Positions 7,752 through 16,282 of a DNA stretch of 57,907 bases are shown here, piece after piece. Every line of letters starts with the position of its first letter. The first letter of the stretch is position 1. The notes beneath the pieces were generated by a model. The model saw only the letters and a list, made by a program, of their open reading frames with translations. It was not told the DNA's origin and made no database searches. Origin of the DNA: Corynebacterium sp. HMSC036D02 (GTDB taxonomy: Bacteria; Actinomycetota; Actinomycetes; Mycobacteriales; Mycobacteriaceae); contig NZ_KV827691.1 in the NCBI RefSeq assembly GCF_001836165.1, positions 1-57,907 on the forward strand. Reading direction: 5' to 3'. The position numbers and the translations under genes were made by a program.

Positions 7752-8998
7752 CTTAGCAACGCCGCAATGACCCACCCGCCAAGCAGGAGCATCGCAATGG
7801 GCCCCGCCGCCACGGTGGTCACCGGCATGGCCGCGGCGACGAAGTGGATCCAGTCCGCCAGCGGTTCAATGAGGATAACCAGCGGCCTGCCCAGCCCCAC
7901 TTGTGCAAGCGCGGCGGCGATGAGCCCCACGACGGTGATGACCGGCACGACGGGCGCCACCAGCACGTTGGCGATGACAGAGACCACCGAGACACGCCCG
8001 GTCATCAACGCGATGAGCGGCATGGTCACGATATCCGCGGCAATGGCCACGGCGAAGGCACGCGCAACGATGCCAGTCCCCAGCACCCGCAGCAACAGGG
8101 GGCTAAGCACCACGATGCCGGCGGTGGCCGCCACGGAGAGCGCGAAGCCGAAGCTGACGGCTAGGTCGCTATCCGCCGCCAGCAGGAAGAGCACCCCGAG
8201 GGACAACGCGTGCAGCGGCTCCATCCTCGAAGAGTTCAGCACCGCCACCAGCCCCGCCAGCCCGGCGACGGTGGCGCGTTGGACGGAGGGCTCCCACCCC
8301 ACCAGCGCTACGAATAACGCCAACGCGCTTGCCGACGCCCCCACCCGCACCCGCTGCCCCGACACCACCAACGCCGCCGCGGTGCACACGATGGCAACGT
8401 TGGAGCCGGACACAGCGCTCAAATGCGATAGCCCGGTGTCGATGTAGAGCTGCTGATCCTCGGGGCTTTGCAGGCTAGTATCGCCCAGCACCATGCCGGG
8501 GATCAGCCCGTTATCGCACACGGCGCGGAAGTTTTCAGCCACCGCCGCCGTCCAGCTATGAGAGTGTGCGGTGAGCTCGCCGCTGAAGACAGTTGTGCCT
8601 ACCCCGACCTGCTCCGAGGGGCCGGGGTGGCCGTGCACCGTCACCAGCGAGCCACCGAAGGCCTCCGGTTTTTCTTTGAGGAAGACCGGCAGCTGCGCCG
8701 GGTAGCCCGGCACGCGCAGGCGCACCATCCACCCGGATGCCGTCTGCAGAGGATCAGCAGCCAGCTTTCCCGTCACTTCCGAACCGAAATGGAACGCCCC
8801 GGCGCGCATTGAGCGCACAAAAGCCAGGGTGGCAAAGATGACTCCGCTCGCCGCGCACAAGATGCCCTGCCCGCGCCACTGACCGCGTAGCAGCAGGAAA
8901 AGAACGAGCCCGCACAAGATCCACGGATGCCCGAAAAGCACGGCGAGCGTGGCCAACCACGCCACCACCGCGGCGGGCACGAGCCGCAGTTCCCTCAC
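7748..8998 (-). CDS. comEC: ComEC/Rec2-type membrane protein, short form
   Basis: A 416-residue polytopic membrane protein with the ComEC competence core: the HLSAVSGSNVAIV motif near residue 195, followed by multiple hydrophobic helices. ComEC forms the channel for single-stranded DNA uptake in naturally competent bacteria. The protein is much shorter than the Bacillus form, and I see no C-terminal metallo-beta-lactamase-like domain: the frame ends within membrane segments. It starts with GTG 8998, overlapping the comEA stop (GTGA), and ends overlapping holA by 4 bp. Competence of this organism is not implied. Confidence 0.88.
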   Translation of the reverse strand: MRELRLVPAAVVAWLATLAVLFGHPWILCGLVLFLLLRGQWRGQGILCAASGVIFATLAFVRSMRAGAFHFGSEVTGKLAADPLQTASGWMVRLRVPGYPAQLPVFLKEKPEAFGGSLVTVHGHPGPSEQVGVGTTVFSGELTAHSHSWTAAVAENFRAVCDNGLIPGMVLGDTSLQSPEDQQLYIDTGLSHLSAVSGSNVAIVCTAAALVVSGQRVRVGASASALALFVALVGWEPSVQRATVAGLAGLVAVLNSSRMEPLHALSLGVLFLLAADSDLAVSFGFALSVAATAGIVVLSPLLLRVLGTGIVARAFAVAIAADIVTMPLIALMTGRVSVVSVIANVLVAPVVPVITVVGLIAAALAQVGLGRPLVILIEPLADWIHFVAAAMPVTTVAAGPIAMLLLGGWVIAALLR

Positions 8999-9597
8999 GG
9001 ACGGACCTTATCCTTCAGCTGCGCAAACTTCGCCGGACCAATACCGGAGACGTCCATGAGCTGCTCCACGGTGGTGAAGCTGCCGACCTCCTCGCGGTGC
9101 GCAATAATCGCCGCAGCCGTGGCCGGCCCTATGCCGGGCAGCTCCGTCAACTCCTCCTCGCTGGCAGAGTTGAGGGACACCAGCCCCTCCCCCGCGGTTT
9201 CTGGGGCGTTGGGTGGGCCGCCGACGGTGATCTGCTCGCCGTCGTTAAGCTTCTGCGCCAGGTTGAGGTTATCGGTGGGCACGCGCGGGCGCGCCACCTC
9301 GAGGGCGTCGTTGATGCGCGCGCCCGGCGCCAAGGTCACCAGCCCGGGCTGCTCTACCTCACCTACGACCGAGACCACGATATCGGCCGCTACCTCGCTG
9401 CTCGGCGCGGCCACCTCATAGGGGTTCTCCGCGCTACGGCTCATCCCCAGCCAGGCCAGGAGCGCGACGCCGGCCACGCCCGCCGCGACAAGCGCCAGCC
9501 AGGGTGGCACGCGCACGCGCGGGAAATCGACGTTGAGCAGTTCTTCTTCGCCTGTCGGGCGGGTGAGGTCACGGAGGCGATCAGCAATGGCATTCAT
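8995..9597 (-). CDS. comEA: ComEA-like helix-hairpin-helix DNA-binding protein
   Basis: A 200-residue protein. One transmembrane segment (WLALVAAGVAGVALLAWL, residues about 33-50) is followed by an SLBB-like region (VVSVVGEVEQPGLVTLAPGA) and a C-terminal helix-hairpin-helix pair (ELTELPGIGPATAAAIIAHR; MDVSGIGPAKFAQLK). ComEA binds incoming double-stranded DNA outside the membrane. It overlaps comEC by 4 bp and is the first gene of the comEA-comEC-holA operon. Confidence 0.92.
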   Translation of the reverse strand: MNAIADRLRDLTRPTGEEELLNVDFPRVRVPPWLALVAAGVAGVALLAWLGMSRSAENPYEVAAPSSEVAADIVVSVVGEVEQPGLVTLAPGARINDALEVARPRVPTDNLNLAQKLNDGEQITVGGPPNAPETAGEGLVSLNSASEEELTELPGIGPATAAAIIAHREEVGSFTTVEQLMDVSGIGPAKFAQLKDKVRP

Positions 9598-9682
9598 GCC
9601 CGCGACGCTACGTAAGCGCCTTCACCCCCGTCGAGGGCTCAAGCCGCAGCCTGTGGATAACTTGTTGAAGGCATCAACAACG

Positions 9683-10471
9683 TCAGCTAAAGACCGCGGA
9701 GACGCCGATGGCTCCGGGGCCGACGTGGACGGAGAGGACGTCGGTAAGCGGCACCAGCATGAAAGAGGAATCCGGCAGCGCCAAGCGCAGCAGGTCCTCC
9801 AGCCGGCGGGCCGAGACCTTATCCTCGTTGTACTGCACCGCAATGAACGCCGGATTGCCCTCCGCACGGGAGGCCACCAGGTCCACGAGCTTGGTAAAGG
9901 CCTTGGTTTGGGTGCGGGTCTTGCCCACCATCTCCAGCTTGCCGCCTTGGATAGCCATGATGGGTTTGGTGGCCAGCAGGGCGGTGGACAGCATCGCCGT
10001 GGCCGCAGACATGCGCCCGGAACGGCGAAGCTCCTCCGTTGAGTTGAGATAGACCCAGGTGTGCCCGCGCTCAAGGGTGTTGATGGCTGCGGCATAGCAT
10101 TCGTCGAGTGAGGCGCCTTCCTGGGCAAGCTTGGCCGCCGCCATGGCGGCCGCGCCCATCGCCATGCCGGCGGTGCCAGAATCGATAACACGCACGGTGT
10201 CCGGGAAAACGCCAGAGGCAGTCACCGCCGCTGACCACGTCGAGGACAGCTCCTTCGACAGGTGGATGGCCAGCACCCCATCATCGCCGGAGCGCTCCAT
10301 CTGACGGCCATACAACGCAGCCAGCTCGAGGGCAGTCAGACCCGAGGTGGACAGCTCCGCGCCGTCCTTGCCGTGGCTTTCCATGACGTGCAGATCGACA
10401 ACACAAATGTCGAGCTCCTCGACGATATCCGCCGGCAAGCCCGCGACGGAATCGGTGACGACGCGAATCAC
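9683..10471 (-). CDS. DegV-family fatty-acid-binding protein
   Basis: A 262-residue protein starting VIRVVTDSVAGLPADIVEE, the DegV N-terminus. The GTG start at 10471 shares one base with the gpgP stop (TAGTG). The conserved segments SKELSSTWSAA and VRVIDSGTAGMAMG follow. Family members bind fatty acids, in other bacteria as the FakB subunit of a fatty-acid kinase. No kinase gene is adjacent here. The same neighbourhood (DegV, gpgP, rsfS, nadD) occurs in mycobacteria. Confidence 0.9.
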   Translation of the reverse strand: MIRVVTDSVAGLPADIVEELDICVVDLHVMESHGKDGAELSTSGLTALELAALYGRQMERSGDDGVLAIHLSKELSSTWSAAVTASGVFPDTVRVIDSGTAGMAMGAAAMAAAKLAQEGASLDECYAAAINTLERGHTWVYLNSTEELRRSGRMSAATAMLSTALLATKPIMAIQGGKLEMVGKTRTQTKAFTKLVDLVASRAEGNPAFIAVQYNEDKVSARRLEDLLRLALPDSSFMLVPLTDVLSVHVGPGAIGVSAVFS

Positions 10472-11169
10472 TAGACGTCCGCCCCTGCACCACCAACGAC
10501 AGCGCCACCCATGTTCCAGCCGTCGAAGTACCACTGGGCACGGCTGACGTTCTCCGGGGTGAATTCCAGCGGGGAGAGCGGACGAGCCGCATCGAACTCG
10601 GGCCGCGCGGTCAGCTGCGACCAGTGGGTGTTCTTCAAACCGGAGAGGATTCCATACTGATGGTGCTCAAGACCCAAAAGGTGGCAGGTCAGCGCGGAAA
10701 TAGCACCGCCGTGCGCGACGACGAGCACCGCGCCCTCATCCCACTGCGGATGCTTCTGCATGAGCTCATCAATAACGGGGCGCGCGCGGTTAGCCACGTC
10801 GACGCGGCTCTCGCCCTGCGGCGGCGCCCAAGTGGGGTCGTGGCGCCACAACGCACGCGCCCCGGGAAATTGCTCATCCACTTCAGCCGAGGTCATCCCC
10901 TGCCACTCACCCAGGTGGGTTTCGCGCAGGCGCTTATCGACGGACACCTCAAGCCCCAAGCGCCGAGCAATAATCTCGGCGGTATCGCGCGCACGGATGA
11001 GATCCGAGGAGACGATCGCGGTGATGTCTTTGCCCTCCAGCAGGTCGGCGGCGGCGCGCGCCTGCGAGTAGCCTACGTCCGACAGCTCGGTGTCCAAGTG
11101 CCCCTGCATCCGGCCGGTGGCGTTGTAGGTGGTCTGGCCGTGGCGGATGAGGAGGAGGCGGCGGGTCAT
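10471..11169 (-). CDS. gpgP: Histidine phosphatase, probable glucosyl-3-phosphoglycerate phosphatase
   Basis: A 232-residue protein of the phosphoglycerate-mutase superfamily. The catalytic RHGQTTYN is near residue 9, the acid/base region is RETHLGEWQG, and the second histidine motif is VVAHGGAIS. Its position between rsfS and a degV gene matches the mycobacterial gpgP locus, where the enzyme dephosphorylates glucosyl-3-phosphoglycerate in the methylglucose lipopolysaccharide pathway. The superfamily is certain; the substrate is inferred from gene order. It overlaps rsfS by 4 bp. Confidence 0.8.
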   Translation of the reverse strand: MTRRLLLIRHGQTTYNATGRMQGHLDTELSDVGYSQARAAADLLEGKDITAIVSSDLIRARDTAEIIARRLGLEVSVDKRLRETHLGEWQGMTSAEVDEQFPGARALWRHDPTWAPPQGESRVDVANRARPVIDELMQKHPQWDEGAVLVVAHGGAISALTCHLLGLEHHQYGILSGLKNTHWSQLTARPEFDAARPLSPLEFTPENVSRAQWYFDGWNMGGAVVGGAGADV

Positions 11170-11633
11170 AATTCGTCGTCTTCCGGCTCTGGCTGGGCCA
11201 GGGGAATCTCATCGATCGAGTCCACGTCGCGCGGGTTGACTTCATTAGACCACTCGCCGGGGCGTTCCGGGGTGTCCACGCCGGGGATGTCGAGAAGCGG
11301 GCAGTCGTGGTACAGGCGGTCCAGACCGTAGAACTCGCGCTGATCATTGCGCTGAACGTGGACCACGATGGGGCCATAGTCCAGCAGGACCCACCGGTTC
11401 TCGCGATTGCCTTCGCGGCGCTTGGGTTCAAAGCCCTTCTTGGTCAGCTCGTCTTCGACTTCCTCCACGATGGACCCCACCTGGCGCTCGGTATCGGCGG
11501 AGGCCAAGACGAAGACCTCGGTAATCGCCAGCACGTCGGAAACGTCAATAGCGGCGATGTTGGTGGCCAACTTTTCATCCGCAGCCAAGGCGGCGGTTTC
11601 CGCCATCTGGCGTGCTTCATCAGTAATCGACAT
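11166..11633 (-). CDS. rsfS: Ribosome silencing factor RsfS
   Basis: A 155-residue RsfS/DUF143 protein. The fold is recognised by IDVSDVLAITEVFVLASAD and the strongly conserved RWVLLDYGPIVVHV. It binds ribosomal protein L14 and blocks subunit joining when nutrients are short. The C-terminal about 40 residues are acidic and lie beyond the usual domain. It sits between nadD and gpgP, as in other actinobacteria, and overlaps gpgP by 4 bp. Confidence 0.95.
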   Translation of the reverse strand: MSITDEARQMAETAALAADEKLATNIAAIDVSDVLAITEVFVLASADTERQVGSIVEEVEDELTKKGFEPKRREGNRENRWVLLDYGPIVVHVQRNDQREFYGLDRLYHDCPLLDIPGVDTPERPGEWSNEVNPRDVDSIDEIPLAQPEPEDDEL

Positions 11634-11727
11634 GACAATCCCTACACAAGTACGTTTTCTTAAGATCTCTAGTGTTACACGACAAGGCTCATTTTCCTAG
11701 TCGAATTCCCCCGAGAATGCGCGGAGG

Positions 11728-12345
11728 CTACAGGGGCTTTTCCGGGTGCGGGCTATAAAGGTGATTCTTGGCAATGTATTGCACTACCCCATCCGGTACG
11801 AGGTACCACACCGGCTGGCCCTGCTGGGCGCGAGCGCGGCAATCGGTGGAGGAAATGGCCATGGCGGGAATCTCAATCAGCTCGATATCATCCTGGGAAT
11901 CCTCCGGCAGCATGTCTTTGCGCAGCTCATAGCCGGGGCGGGTCACACCAACAAAATGGGCCATTTCCAGCATCTCTTCCCAGTTGCGCCAGCTCATGAT
12001 GGAGGCCACCGAGTCGGCACCAGTAATGAAGAAGAGTTCGGCGTCCGGGAAAATTCCGCGCAAATCACGCAACGTATCGATGGTGTAGGTGGGCCCCTCA
12101 CGGTCAATGTCCACACGCGAGACGGTAAAGCGCGGATTCGACGCCGTAGCCACCATGGTCATCAGGTAGCGGTGCTCGGCGGCGGTGACCTGCTTATCGG
12201 CTTTTTGCCAGGGCTGACCGGTGGGGACGAAGACCACCGTGTCGAGGCGGAAGCGGTGAGCTACCTCGCTGGCGGCGACGAGGTGACCATTATGGATGGG
12301 GTCGAAGGTGCCACCCATGATGCCAATGCGTTGTGGACTAGTCAT
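11728..12345 (-). CDS. nadD: Nicotinate-nucleotide adenylyltransferase
   Basis: A 205-residue enzyme starting [20 protein letters not shown]. The nucleotidyltransferase HxGH motif is in DPIHNGHL, and [10 protein letters not shown] is the C-terminal ISSTxxR signature. It makes deamido-NAD from nicotinate mononucleotide in NAD biosynthesis. ATG 12345 is preferred over an upstream in-frame ATG because it begins the conserved core and overlaps the cutinase-like gene's stop by 8 bp. Confidence 0.95.
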   Translation of the reverse strand: MTSPQRIGIMGGTFDPIHNGHLVAASEVAHRFRLDTVVFVPTGQPWQKADKQVTAAEHRYLMTMVATASNPRFTVSRVDIDREGPTYTIDTLRDLRGIFPDAELFFITGADSVASIMSWRNWEEMLEMAHFVGVTRPGYELRKDMLPEDSQDDIELIEIPAMAISSTDCRARAQQGQPVWYLVPDGVVQYIAKNHLYSPHPEKPL

Positions 12346-13195
12346 GGCTGGTGAGTATACCGGCCACTGCGTCAATGACCTGCACGTCCTGCTCGGAAGA
12401 CTCCCCCAAGAAATAGGAGGCGTGACGCTCCGCCTTGGTGGCTAGAGCGCGGTTGGCGGCGCCGAGGGAAAAATCGCATACGAAATCACCGTCGAGGCAG
12501 TAATCGACAGAGCGGTTCCCAGGGAGCCCGGCGCGGTTTTTAGCCCACGGGACCTGGTGAAGCGGGTTGCCGAAGGTGAGCATGGCGTGCAGGCGCCCGG
12601 TCTCGGCCAAATAGCCCTCCACGCTCGTTGCGACGAGCGCTCCCTGCGAGTAGCCGGCGGCTACCCACCTCGGGTGGCAACCGGTGGTGGTCTCATAGTT
12701 GTCCACCACCTTCGGTGCGTTGCGGGCACCGGTACGCAAACTATCGATGGCCCCGAACGTGACCGAATATGCCATTTCCCCGAGGGAGTGCTGCTGGAGA
12801 ATCCCGAATGCCCGCTGCATCAGCTGAAGTGGGCTTAAGTCCTCGCCCTCCTGCGCCAAAGGCGGCAGGTTCATGGCGGCCGGATAGGCCTCCGAATCCA
12901 GCGCCAGCACGTACACGCCTTCCATAGTGCCCGGATGACGCTGCTCTACCTTGTGGAACAGGGCAGCAAAGTTGCGCCCTTCAAAGCCCGTAGACTCTGG
13001 TGCGCGCTCGGAGTAGCGCTGCGGGCCCACGTACTCGCCTTGCTCTTCGTTTTGGTCCGAACCGCGGGCGACGAGCACCACGGTATCGGGGCAGGCTTCA
13101 ACGCCGCTCGCCGACGCCACCGGCGCGCTGAGAAGGGACGCCGCCGTGCCAAAGGCGGCAGCTACACAGGAAACACGAAAAGAAAGAGACTTCAT
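12338..13195 (-). CDS. Secreted cutinase-family esterase
   Basis: A 285-residue protein with a signal peptide (basic MKSLSFR, hydrophobic stretch, cleavage near ASAS, residues 27-30). The alpha/beta-hydrolase nucleophile is in GYSQG (Ser183). The cutinase-type acid is in GDFVC (Asp237), and a histidine lies in ERHAS (about 258). Four or more cysteines suit disulfides outside the cell. Relatives in mycolic-acid bacteria are lipases or esterases, sometimes acting on cell-envelope lipids. It is the second of a tandem pair and overlaps nadD. Confidence 0.88.
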   Translation of the reverse strand: MKSLSFRVSCVAAAFGTAASLLSAPVASASGVEACPDTVVLVARGSDQNEEQGEYVGPQRYSERAPESTGFEGRNFAALFHKVEQRHPGTMEGVYVLALDSEAYPAAMNLPPLAQEGEDLSPLQLMQRAFGILQQHSLGEMAYSVTFGAIDSLRTGARNAPKVVDNYETTTGCHPRWVAAGYSQGALVATSVEGYLAETGRLHAMLTFGNPLHQVPWAKNRAGLPGNRSVDYCLDGDFVCDFSLGAANRALATKAERHASYFLGESSEQDVQVIDAVAGILTSHD

Positions 13196-13204
13196 TCTTT
13201 CTGT

Positions 13205-14110
13205 TTAGCGGAAACGGACGCCATCTACCATGCGGCCGATGGAATCGTAGACCTGATTATCCCACTGGTGGTTGGTGAAGAAGTACTGGCTATGGGAGCC
13301 GCCGGTGGGCTTAGCGGCGTAGAGGGTCTGGGCGGAGAGGTCGCACACTGCGTCGAGCGGCAGGCAGTAGTCTACGCGGCTGACGTTGGCGCGCATCTGT
13401 GGGAAGTAGCCCATCGGGCCACCCGCGCCCTGGGTTGCGCCGACGACGGCCGGGTCCCCTGCGCGGGTCAGCGGGTTGCCAAAGGTCACGACGCCTGCGA
13501 GCTGACCGCGGTGGGCCAGTTCCACCTCGTGGTTGGACAGGATCATGGCGCCCTGGGAGTAGCCAGACAGGATGTATTGCGGGTGGCAACCGGTGGCGGC
13601 TTCATAGCTGTTGATCGCGCTGGTCGCGCCACGATTGCCGGTCTGCACGGAGTACATGAACTGGTTGATGGCGGAGACCGCGGTGTTGATGACCGGGTTG
13701 GCGTACTGCGTGGCCAGGCGCACGAGGTCAGCCGCGGTGTTCGGAACCGACTCGTTCGGAACAGAGTATTCCGGGTAGGTCGCCGGGTAGTATTGCGGCT
13801 CCAGCCCCAACACGTAGACGTCCTTCATCAGCGAGTTGCCACCGTGTGTGGCCTGATAGCGTGCTTCAGCACCCTGAAGCATGGCGCGGATGGATTCTCC
13901 TTCCCACCCGTTGGAGGCTCGGCCACCCTGGTTGGAGTACTGCGTGGGGTAGATCTGGCCGTTCTGGCCGGAACCGCGCGCGGCGACGACGACCACAGCG
14001 GGGCACTGTTCGTCGGCATGCGCGGCGGGGGCGGAAATGGTGTGGGGGACGATGAGGGCGGCTGCGGCCACGACGGCGGCGGCGACGGAGGAAGCAATGC
14101 GGGACAGCAT
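13205..14110 (-). CDS. Secreted cutinase-family esterase
   Basis: A 301-residue paralogue of the downstream gene, 9 bp before it. The signal peptide runs to about AHA-DE (residues 30-34). The nucleophile motif is GYSQG (Ser185). The acid is in LDAVC and the histidine in GGSHSQYF. The segment VVVVAARGSGQN near residue 40 is typical of the family. Substrate is unknown. The tandem pair probably forms an operon continuing into nadD. Upstream lies an 830-bp repeat-rich region without a convincing gene. Confidence 0.88.
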   Translation of the reverse strand: MLSRIASSVAAAVVAAAALIVPHTISAPAAHADEQCPAVVVVAARGSGQNGQIYPTQYSNQGGRASNGWEGESIRAMLQGAEARYQATHGGNSLMKDVYVLGLEPQYYPATYPEYSVPNESVPNTAADLVRLATQYANPVINTAVSAINQFMYSVQTGNRGATSAINSYEAATGCHPQYILSGYSQGAMILSNHEVELAHRGQLAGVVTFGNPLTRAGDPAVVGATQGAGGPMGYFPQMRANVSRVDYCLPLDAVCDLSAQTLYAAKPTGGSHSQYFFTNHQWDNQVYDSIGRMVDGVRFR

Positions 14111-14150
14111 GAGAGGAAGGCACCAATCAGTTCTTTGTTATTACCGCGCT

Positions 14151-14336
14151 TTAGAGTACCCAGTCCTGTCCCGCCGCGCAGCACGAACCCCACACAAGGC
14201 GAACAATCTACTCGAAAAGTTTTCGAGTAGGATGTTTTGCGCAGGTCAGGCTCGAAAAATTCCTTTCGAGTAGCTTTCGAGTAGCCTCCAGCGGCGCGTC
14301 TGGCCAGTGCATTAGAGCACCCACTTGGTAGACGTC
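14151..14336. repeat. Direct repeat A, copy 1 (diverged duplicate of proA 3' flank)
   Basis: This stretch aligns, with substitutions and small indels, to 14785-14987. Shared landmarks in order are GCAGCACGAACC, a CTACTCGAAAA palindrome (14208-14230, 11-bp arms around one G), TTTTGCGCAGGTCA, CTCGAAAAATTC, TTTCGAGTAG twice, and a stretch matching the last codons of proA. It is the older-looking copy: its large palindrome has lost the outer arm pairing. Confidence 0.75.
14297..14333 (-). pseudogene. Remnant of proA 3' end inside repeat A copy 1
   Basis: The plus-strand segment GTCTGGCC-A-GTGC...GCACCCACTTGGTAGACGT corresponds to the genuine proA terminus at 14950-14986, which encodes STKWVLQGTGQTR. 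The duplicate carries several substitutions and is not attached to a reading frame for the rest of the gene. It is a short relic created by duplication of the gene's 3' end with its flank. Confidence 0.6.
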
Positions 14337-14346
14337 ACCTGATTTA

Positions 14347-14443
14347 GGCCAATGTAGCGTGTAACAATCCCACCCCACCACCGAAAACCACCAGGTAACA
14401 GTGTCAAGAGTCACGTTGCCCACCCATCCAAGACTTAAGTCAG
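14347..14443. repeat. Direct repeat B, copy 1
   Basis: About 97 bp that match 14686-14783. Shared blocks include CAATGTAG, AACAATCCCACCCCACC, GTCAAGAGT/ATCAAGAAT, ACGTTGC-CACCCA and ACTTAAGTC/TCCTAAGTC. It directly follows repeat A copy 1, while B copy 2 directly precedes A copy 2, giving the order A-B-spacer-B-A with all copies in the same orientation. Confidence 0.7.
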
Positions 14444-14555
14444 GTCACAACGACCGTTTCTGTAAAACACTGCACGTATCTTCGCGAGATGAATTACCTT
14501 CTTTGCTCCCCTCGCAACGCGCAACGTCTGCATGCCTCCATCGACATGCTGGAGA

Positions 14556-14672
14556 CATCTGGCAAAAGGCATCTGCCATAAGGCGTTTTCACGGCTAAAA
14601 ACGCCTTTTACTCATTGCAGATGGCGTTTTTGGACCCAAAGATGCCTTCTGCCAGATGCCTTTTGCGAGACG
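14556..14672. repeat. Multi-stem palindromic element (relative at 38.36 kb)
   Basis: Three nested or adjacent stems are visible. The outer arms are GCAAAAGGCATCTGCC (about 14563-14578) and a near-complement ending GATGCCTTTTGC (about 14660-14671). An inner stem is AAGGCGTTTT / AAAACGCCTT (about 14580-14608). A third arm contains GCAGATGGCGTTTTTGG. The GGCATCT and GGCGTTTT words recur in the element at 38358-38448. It may act as a terminator cluster or be a small palindromic repeat unit. Confidence 0.6.
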
Positions 14673-14685
14673 CCCTCCTGACTGA

Positions 14686-14783
14686 GGGCAATGTAGTGCG
14701 GAACAATCCCACCCCACCGCCGAACAGCACCAAGTAGTAGTATCAAGAATGACGTTGCTCACCCACCTATGTCCTAAGTCGGG
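14686..14783. repeat. Direct repeat B, copy 2
   Basis: Second copy of the block described at 14347-14443, joined without a gap to repeat A copy 2. No open frame is shared by the two B copies, so the similarity does not appear to be kept by protein coding. Confidence 0.7.
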
Positions 14784-14784
14784 T

Positions 14785-14987
14785 TAGAGGACCCAGTGCT
14801 CCCCCGGCGTGCAGCACGAACCTCGCGCAAGGCAAACAATCTACTCGAAAAGTTTTCGAGTAGATTGTTTATTGTTTTGCGCAGGTCAACCTCGAAAAAT
14901 TCTTTTCGAGTAGCTTTCGAGTAGCTTTTCTAGCTGCCTCTAAGGGCGGGTCTGGCCGGTGCCCTGCAGCACCCACTTGGTGGACGT
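14785..14987. repeat. Direct repeat A, copy 2, running into the functional proA 3' end
   Basis: This copy extends over the proA stop codon (14940-14942) and its last 15 or so codons, showing that the repeat arose from the proA terminus and its flank. It holds a perfect palindrome at 14834-14870 and a second stem CTCGAAAA / TTTTCGAG with a four-base loop (14891-14910). An extra TTTCGAGTAG follows at about 14916-14925. Confidence 0.75.
14834..14870. promoter_or_regulatory. 37-bp perfect palindrome with CTACTCGAAAA core
   Basis: The 18-bp arms (14834-14851 and 14853-14870) pair exactly around one central G at 14852. The inner part is CTACTCGAAAA-G-TTTTCGAGTAG. The same CTACTCGAAA word recurs several times within 80 bp and again in repeat copy 1. 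On the minus strand it lies about 70 bp past the proA stop, so it could help end transcription, but no U-rich tail follows directly. A protein-binding site is the other option. Confidence 0.5.
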
Positions 14988-16208
14988 TAGCTCCGGCAGC
15001 GCCATCGGGCCGCGCGCGTGCAGCTTCTGGGTGGAGATGCCGATTTCAGCGCCCATGCCGTAGACCTCGCCATCGGTAAACGCGGTGGAGGCGTTGAGCA
15101 TGACCGCTGCGGCATCCACCTCGTTAGCAAAGGTCAGCAGCACGTCAGCATCTTGGGCGGCAATGGCTTCGGTGTGGCCGGTGGTGTACTCGGCAATGTG
15201 CGCGATGGCGCCGTTGACACCATCGACCACCTTGGCGCAGATATCCATGGAGAGGAATTCTTCGCACCACTCCTCGTCGGTTGCCTCCACGGCGTCCTTG
15301 ACACCGAAGGCCTCAAGCTCCTTCACATCGCCGTGGATGGTAACCCCTGCCTCCTGAAGGGAGGTGATGATGCGGAGCTTGGAGGCGTCGTCCAGCGCGG
15401 CGTCGATCAGAACGCCCTCCGTGGCATTGCACACCGAAGTGCGGCGGGTCTTGCCATTGATGACCATGTCGATGGCCTTGTCCAGGTCGGCGGAGGCATC
15501 AACATAGAAGTGGCAGTTGCCGGTACCGGTCTCGATGGCGGGGACGGTGGCGTTTTCCACGACGGCGTTGATAAGGCGCGCGCCGCCACGCGGGATGACC
15601 AGGTCCACCAGGCCGCGGGCGGTGATGAGGTCCTGCACAGAATCGTGGGTCTCACAGGGCAGAAGCTGCACGCCTTCGCGCGGCAGATCGAACTCCACGA
15701 GGGTGTCCTGGAGGAGCTCCACGAGCTTGGCGTTGGAGTTCTTCGCGGACTTGGAACCGCGCAGCAGCGGCACGTTGCCGGACTTGAGGGCCAAGCCGAA
15801 GGCATCGACGGTGACGTTCGGGCGGGCCTCGTAGACCATGCCCATTACACCGAGTGGCACACGAACCTGCTTCATCTGAATGCCGTTATCCATGGTGCGG
15901 CCCTGCAGGATCTCCCCCACCGGGTCCTGGAGGGAAGCTACCTGGCGCAGGCCGCCGGCAATGCCTTCGATGCGGTCGGCGTCCAGCGACAGGCGGTCGA
16001 TGAGGGACTCGGACATACCGTTGGCGCGGCCGGCCTCGATATCAAGCTGGTTAGCAGCAAGGATATCCTCAGTGTGCGCGATGAGGTTCTCGGCAGCGCG
16101 GTTGAGGATTTCATTCTTGCGCGGGGTGGGCAGCTGCGCGAACTGTGGCGCCACCGCCTTGGCGGCGCGGGCTTTGGACAGAACTTCTTCACGTTCGGTG
16201 TTGCTCAT
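14940..16208 (-). CDS. proA: Gamma-glutamyl phosphate reductase
   Basis: A 422-residue ProA of normal length. The aldehyde-dehydrogenase-like fold shows MGMVYEARPNVTVDAF and SGNVPLLRGSKSAKNSN, and the catalytic cysteine is in TSVCNATEGVLID. It reduces glutamyl-5-phosphate to the semialdehyde, the second step of proline synthesis. proB lies upstream on the same strand, separated by two dehydrogenase genes and a DUF1707 gene. Its 3' end has been duplicated into the flank. Confidence 0.97.
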   Translation of the reverse strand: MSNTEREEVLSKARAAKAVAPQFAQLPTPRKNEILNRAAENLIAHTEDILAANQLDIEAGRANGMSESLIDRLSLDADRIEGIAGGLRQVASLQDPVGEILQGRTMDNGIQMKQVRVPLGVMGMVYEARPNVTVDAFGLALKSGNVPLLRGSKSAKNSNAKLVELLQDTLVEFDLPREGVQLLPCETHDSVQDLITARGLVDLVIPRGGARLINAVVENATVPAIETGTGNCHFYVDASADLDKAIDMVINGKTRRTSVCNATEGVLIDAALDDASKLRIITSLQEAGVTIHGDVKELEAFGVKDAVEATDEEWCEEFLSMDICAKVVDGVNGAIAHIAEYTTGHTEAIAAQDADVLLTFANEVDAAAVMLNASTAFTDGEVYGMGAEIGISTQKLHARGPMALPELTSTKWVLQGTGQTRP

Positions 16209-16282
16209 GCCATACCAGCGTACGGAAGGTCTGCCCGCTTGTCAGGGTTTTTGTGCAGCTATAGGCGCTGATTGGATTTTGG

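Noticed and set aside
14208..14423. 71-residue minus-strand frame in the repeat region
   Set aside because: It lies over repeat copies A and B, including the proA relic, and is not kept in the second copies.
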